A DNA stretch of 6,850 nucleotides from Thiosocius sp965601425 (GTDB taxonomy: Bacteria > Pseudomonadota > Gammaproteobacteria > Chromatiales > Chromatiaceae). Of the stretch, positions 5,124 to 6,850 are shown piece after piece; within the stretch, counting starts at the first letter, position 1; each line of letters opens with the position of its first letter. The position numbers and the translations under genes are program-made. The notes beneath the pieces were generated by a model. The model searched no databases. It saw only the letters and a program-made list of their open reading frames with translations, and was not told the DNA's origin. The stretch covers positions 1 through 6,850 of the forward strand of contig CBFCWF010000229.1 of assembly GCA_965601425.1 (NCBI GenBank), read 5' to 3'.

Positions 5124-5989
5124 CAGTCTTTGTCCCCCCGGGTCATGACTGTGTAGAAGATCCAGGAGAACAGCAGGATGATGAGGAAGTAGATGAGGCT
5201 CATTGCGGCAGCCGGACCCAGATCGAACTGACCGAGGGCGATCTTCACCAGATCGAGTGAGAGCAGGGTGGTGGAGTTGCCCGGGCCGCCGCCAGTGAGT
5301 ACGAAGGGTTCGGTGTAGATATTGAAGCTGTCCATGAAGCGCAGCAGGACCGCGATGGTCAGCACATGCTTCAGCTTGGGCAGCTGGATATACCGGAAGA
5401 CCGCCCAGGGGCTCGCACCATCGATGCGTGCGGCCTGATAGTAAGCATCCGGGATGGCACTGAGGCCGGCATAGGCCAGCAATACCACCAGCGAGGTCCA
5501 GTGCCAGACGTCCATCGCAATCAGCGTCGCCCAGGCAGCGAAGGGCTGGCGCGTGAAGTTGTAGTCGAAGCCCATGCTGTTCAATGTCTTGCCCAGCAGC
5601 CCGATGTCCGGCAAGGCGAAGATGTTCCACATCGCGCCTACGACGTTCCATGGAATCAGCAGCGGCATGGCCATGAGCACCAGACACACGGAGGCCCAAA
5701 AGCCCTTGCGTGGCATGCTCAACGCGATGGCTACGCCCAAAGGGATCTCGATCGCGAGGATGATGAAAGTGAATTGCAGTTGGCGCAGGAGCGAGGCATG
5801 GAAGCGCTCGGACTTGAGCACCTCTTCGAACCATTTCATACCCTCGAAGAAGAACAGGTTGTCGCCGAAGGTCTCCTGCACCGAGTAGTTGACGACAGTC
5901 ATCAGTGGAATGACCGCGTTGAAGGCCACCAGGATCACGACCGGGGCGACCAGGAACCACGCCTTTTGGTTTGTCGTTCTCGCGCTCAT
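5123..5989 (-). CDS. glpP: Glycerol ABC transporter permease, MalF/UgpA-type (GlpP-like)
   Basis: The 288-residue inner-membrane permease has a first helix at about 11-33 and five further hydrophobic segments (about 70-90, 100-122, 153-175, 208-225 and 260-282). The EAA loop reads 'IPDAYYQAARIDGASPWAVF' (179-198) and then 'RYIQLP', with invariant Gly191. The 'FVLTGGGPGNST' segment (229-240) is characteristic of the MalF-type partner in sugar and polyol importers. The ATG at 5989 overlaps the stop of the upstream ATPase gene by four bases (ATGA). Its own ribosome binding site is weak, so it probably depends on translational coupling. The stop overlaps the glpQ start by one base. It pairs with GlpQ to form the transmembrane channel. 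Substrate assignment to glycerol is by context, as for GlpQ. Confidence 0.9.
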   Translation of the reverse strand: MSARTTNQKAWFLVAPVVILVAFNAVIPLMTVVNYSVQETFGDNLFFFEGMKWFEEVLKSERFHASLLRQLQFTFIILAIEIPLGVAIALSMPRKGFWASVCLVLMAMPLLIPWNVVGAMWNIFALPDIGLLGKTLNSMGFDYNFTRQPFAAWATLIAMDVWHWTSLVVLLAYAGLSAIPDAYYQAARIDGASPWAVFRYIQLPKLKHVLTIAVLLRFMDSFNIYTEPFVLTGGGPGNSTTLLSLDLVKIALGQFDLGPAAAMSLIYFLIILLFSWIFYTVMTRGDKD

Positions 5990-6850
5990 CGACCGATAGG
6001 CGACGCGATGATCCAGTCGTCCGCGTAGATTTGGGTATGCCCGGGGTCGAAACGGATGCGGGTGCTGCCTTCGGGCACGGGCAGGCCGGCGGGTACCAGG
6101 GCGCGCACCTTGTGGCCCGCAAAATCGGTTTCCACGATGCGGTGCCGGCCGGTGTCGCGCACGCTGACGACGCTCGCCGGCAGTCCGTCCGCGGCACCCG
6201 GTTCGGCGAACTGCACGAACTCCGGTCGCACGCCGAGTTCCAGTTTCGCCGCCGTCGGGGGTTCAGGGATGGCTCGGGCGAGGGCGACGCGGTGCCCGGA
6301 AACGCTCGCGCCGCCTTCGACCAGTGCGCAAGGCATCAGGTTCATTCCCGGTGAGCCGATGAAATGCCCGACAAAGGTATGCCGTGGGTGCTCGAACAGC
6401 TCCACTGGCGTACCCTCCTGCACCACCCAGCCCTCGTGCATGACCACCACCTTGTCGGCGAAAGTCAGTGCCTCGGTCTGGTCGTGCGTGACGTAGATCA
6501 TCGTGGTCTTCACGCGCTGATGGAGTTCCTTGAGCTTGGAGCGCAGTTTCCATTTCAGGTGCGGGTCGATCACGGTGAGCGGCTCGTCGAACATGATCAC
6601 GTTTACGTCTTCCCGCACCAGGCCACGGCCGAGGGAGATCTTCTGCTTGCCGTCGGCGCTGAGGCCGGCGGCCTTCTCGTTCAACATGTCGACGAGGCCG
6701 GTCATGTCCGCGATCGCGCGTACGCGGGCGTCGACCTGCCTCTCCGGCACGCCGCGATTGCGCAGCGGGAAGGCCAGGTTGTCGTATACGGTCATCGTGT
6801 CATAGACCACTGGGAACTGAAAAACTTGTGCGATCTGGCGCTCTTCCGGG
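5986..6850 (-). CDS. glpT: Glycerol ABC transporter ATPase, GlpT-like (5' end outside window)
   Basis: The last 287 residues of an ABC importer ATPase are present, and the reading frame runs off the right edge, so the Walker A region is not visible. Seen here are the Q-loop 'VFQFP' (Gln at 6817-6819), a signature helix 'LSADGKQKISLGRGLVR' (LSADGKQ at 6643-6663) instead of LSGGQ, Walker B 'VIMFDEP' (DEP at 6580-6588), a D-loop reading 'VIDPH', and the switch His in 'THDQTEA' (6484-6486). A C-terminal MalK-like regulatory/OB domain follows, with 'GVRPEF'. The altered signature matches my memory of rhizobial GlpT-type glycerol ATPases. These work next to a second ATPase, GlpS, expected just outside the window. 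The stop overlaps glpP by four bases. In-frame GTG/ATG codons near 6810 are internal, because the Q-loop lies upstream of them. It acts on the cytoplasmic face to drive glycerol import. Confidence 0.88.
   Translation of the reverse strand, partial: PEERQIAQVFQFPVVYDTMTVYDNLAFPLRNRGVPERQVDARVRAIADMTGLVDMLNEKAAGLSADGKQKISLGRGLVREDVNVIMFDEPLTVIDPHLKWKLRSKLKELHQRVKTTMIYVTHDQTEALTFADKVVVMHEGWVVQEGTPVELFEHPRHTFVGHFIGSPGMNLMPCALVEGGASVSGHRVALARAIPEPPTAAKLELGVRPEFVQFAEPGAADGLPASVVSVRDTGRHRIVETDFAGHKVRALVPAGLPVPEGSTRIRFDPGHTQIYADDWIIASPIGR

Noticed and set aside
5124..6197. In-frame upstream extension of glpQ giving a 629-residue protein
   Set aside because: The extra residues read through glpP and the end of glpT in the wrong frame and are low-complexity. 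The ATG at 5123 gives the standard MalG-type N-terminus and couples to the glpP stop.

Overview
This is a GC-rich stretch of a bacterial chromosome, most likely from a Pseudomonadota and perhaps a gammaproteobacterium. The points in favour are a cytochrome c'-type protein, a rhizobial-type glycerol ABC importer and the codon use. No ribosomal or other diagnostic gene is present, so the placement is an inference. There are no tRNA or rRNA genes, CRISPR arrays, insertion sequences or transposases.

Left part, 1-790. On the minus strand a short TPR-type fragment resembles the middle of adenylate-cyclase/TPR regulators. It lacks an N-terminal domain and stops after about one repeat, so it looks like a gene relic. 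On the plus strand there is an undescribed 54-codon gene at 481-645. It has a good ribosome binding site, a -10-like box and an upstream palindrome. Its coding region contains a hairpin, and three more hairpins fill the gap to the next gene.

Middle part, 791-2458. A secreted single-domain fasciclin (FAS1) protein is on the minus strand. A periplasmic cytochrome c'-like haem protein is on the plus strand. They diverge from a region of about 450 bases that holds three CGTGAAG repeats spaced 22 and 11 bases apart, an inverted repeat, a hairpin and a sigma-70-like promoter in front of the cytochrome gene.

Right part, 2519-6850, all minus strand and read right to left. This is a compact glycerol uptake and activation operon: the end of an ABC ATPase (glpT-like, running off the window), two permeases (glpP, glpQ), a small DUF2160 membrane protein (glpU-like) and glycerol kinase (glpK). 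Junctions are a 4-base overlap, a 1-base overlap, a 2-base gap and a 20-base gap, so co-transcription and translational coupling are likely. The inferred logic is ATP-driven import of glycerol across the inner membrane followed by phosphorylation to glycerol-3-phosphate. The first ATPase (glpS), the substrate-binding protein (glpV) and glycerol-3-phosphate dehydrogenase (glpD) are not in the window. glpK sits where I would expect glpV in the rhizobial gene order.

The operon is a recognisable known system. The least explained parts are the 54-codon gene with its palindrome and hairpins, the phased repeats upstream of the fasciclin gene, and the degenerate signature motif of the GlpT-like ATPase.
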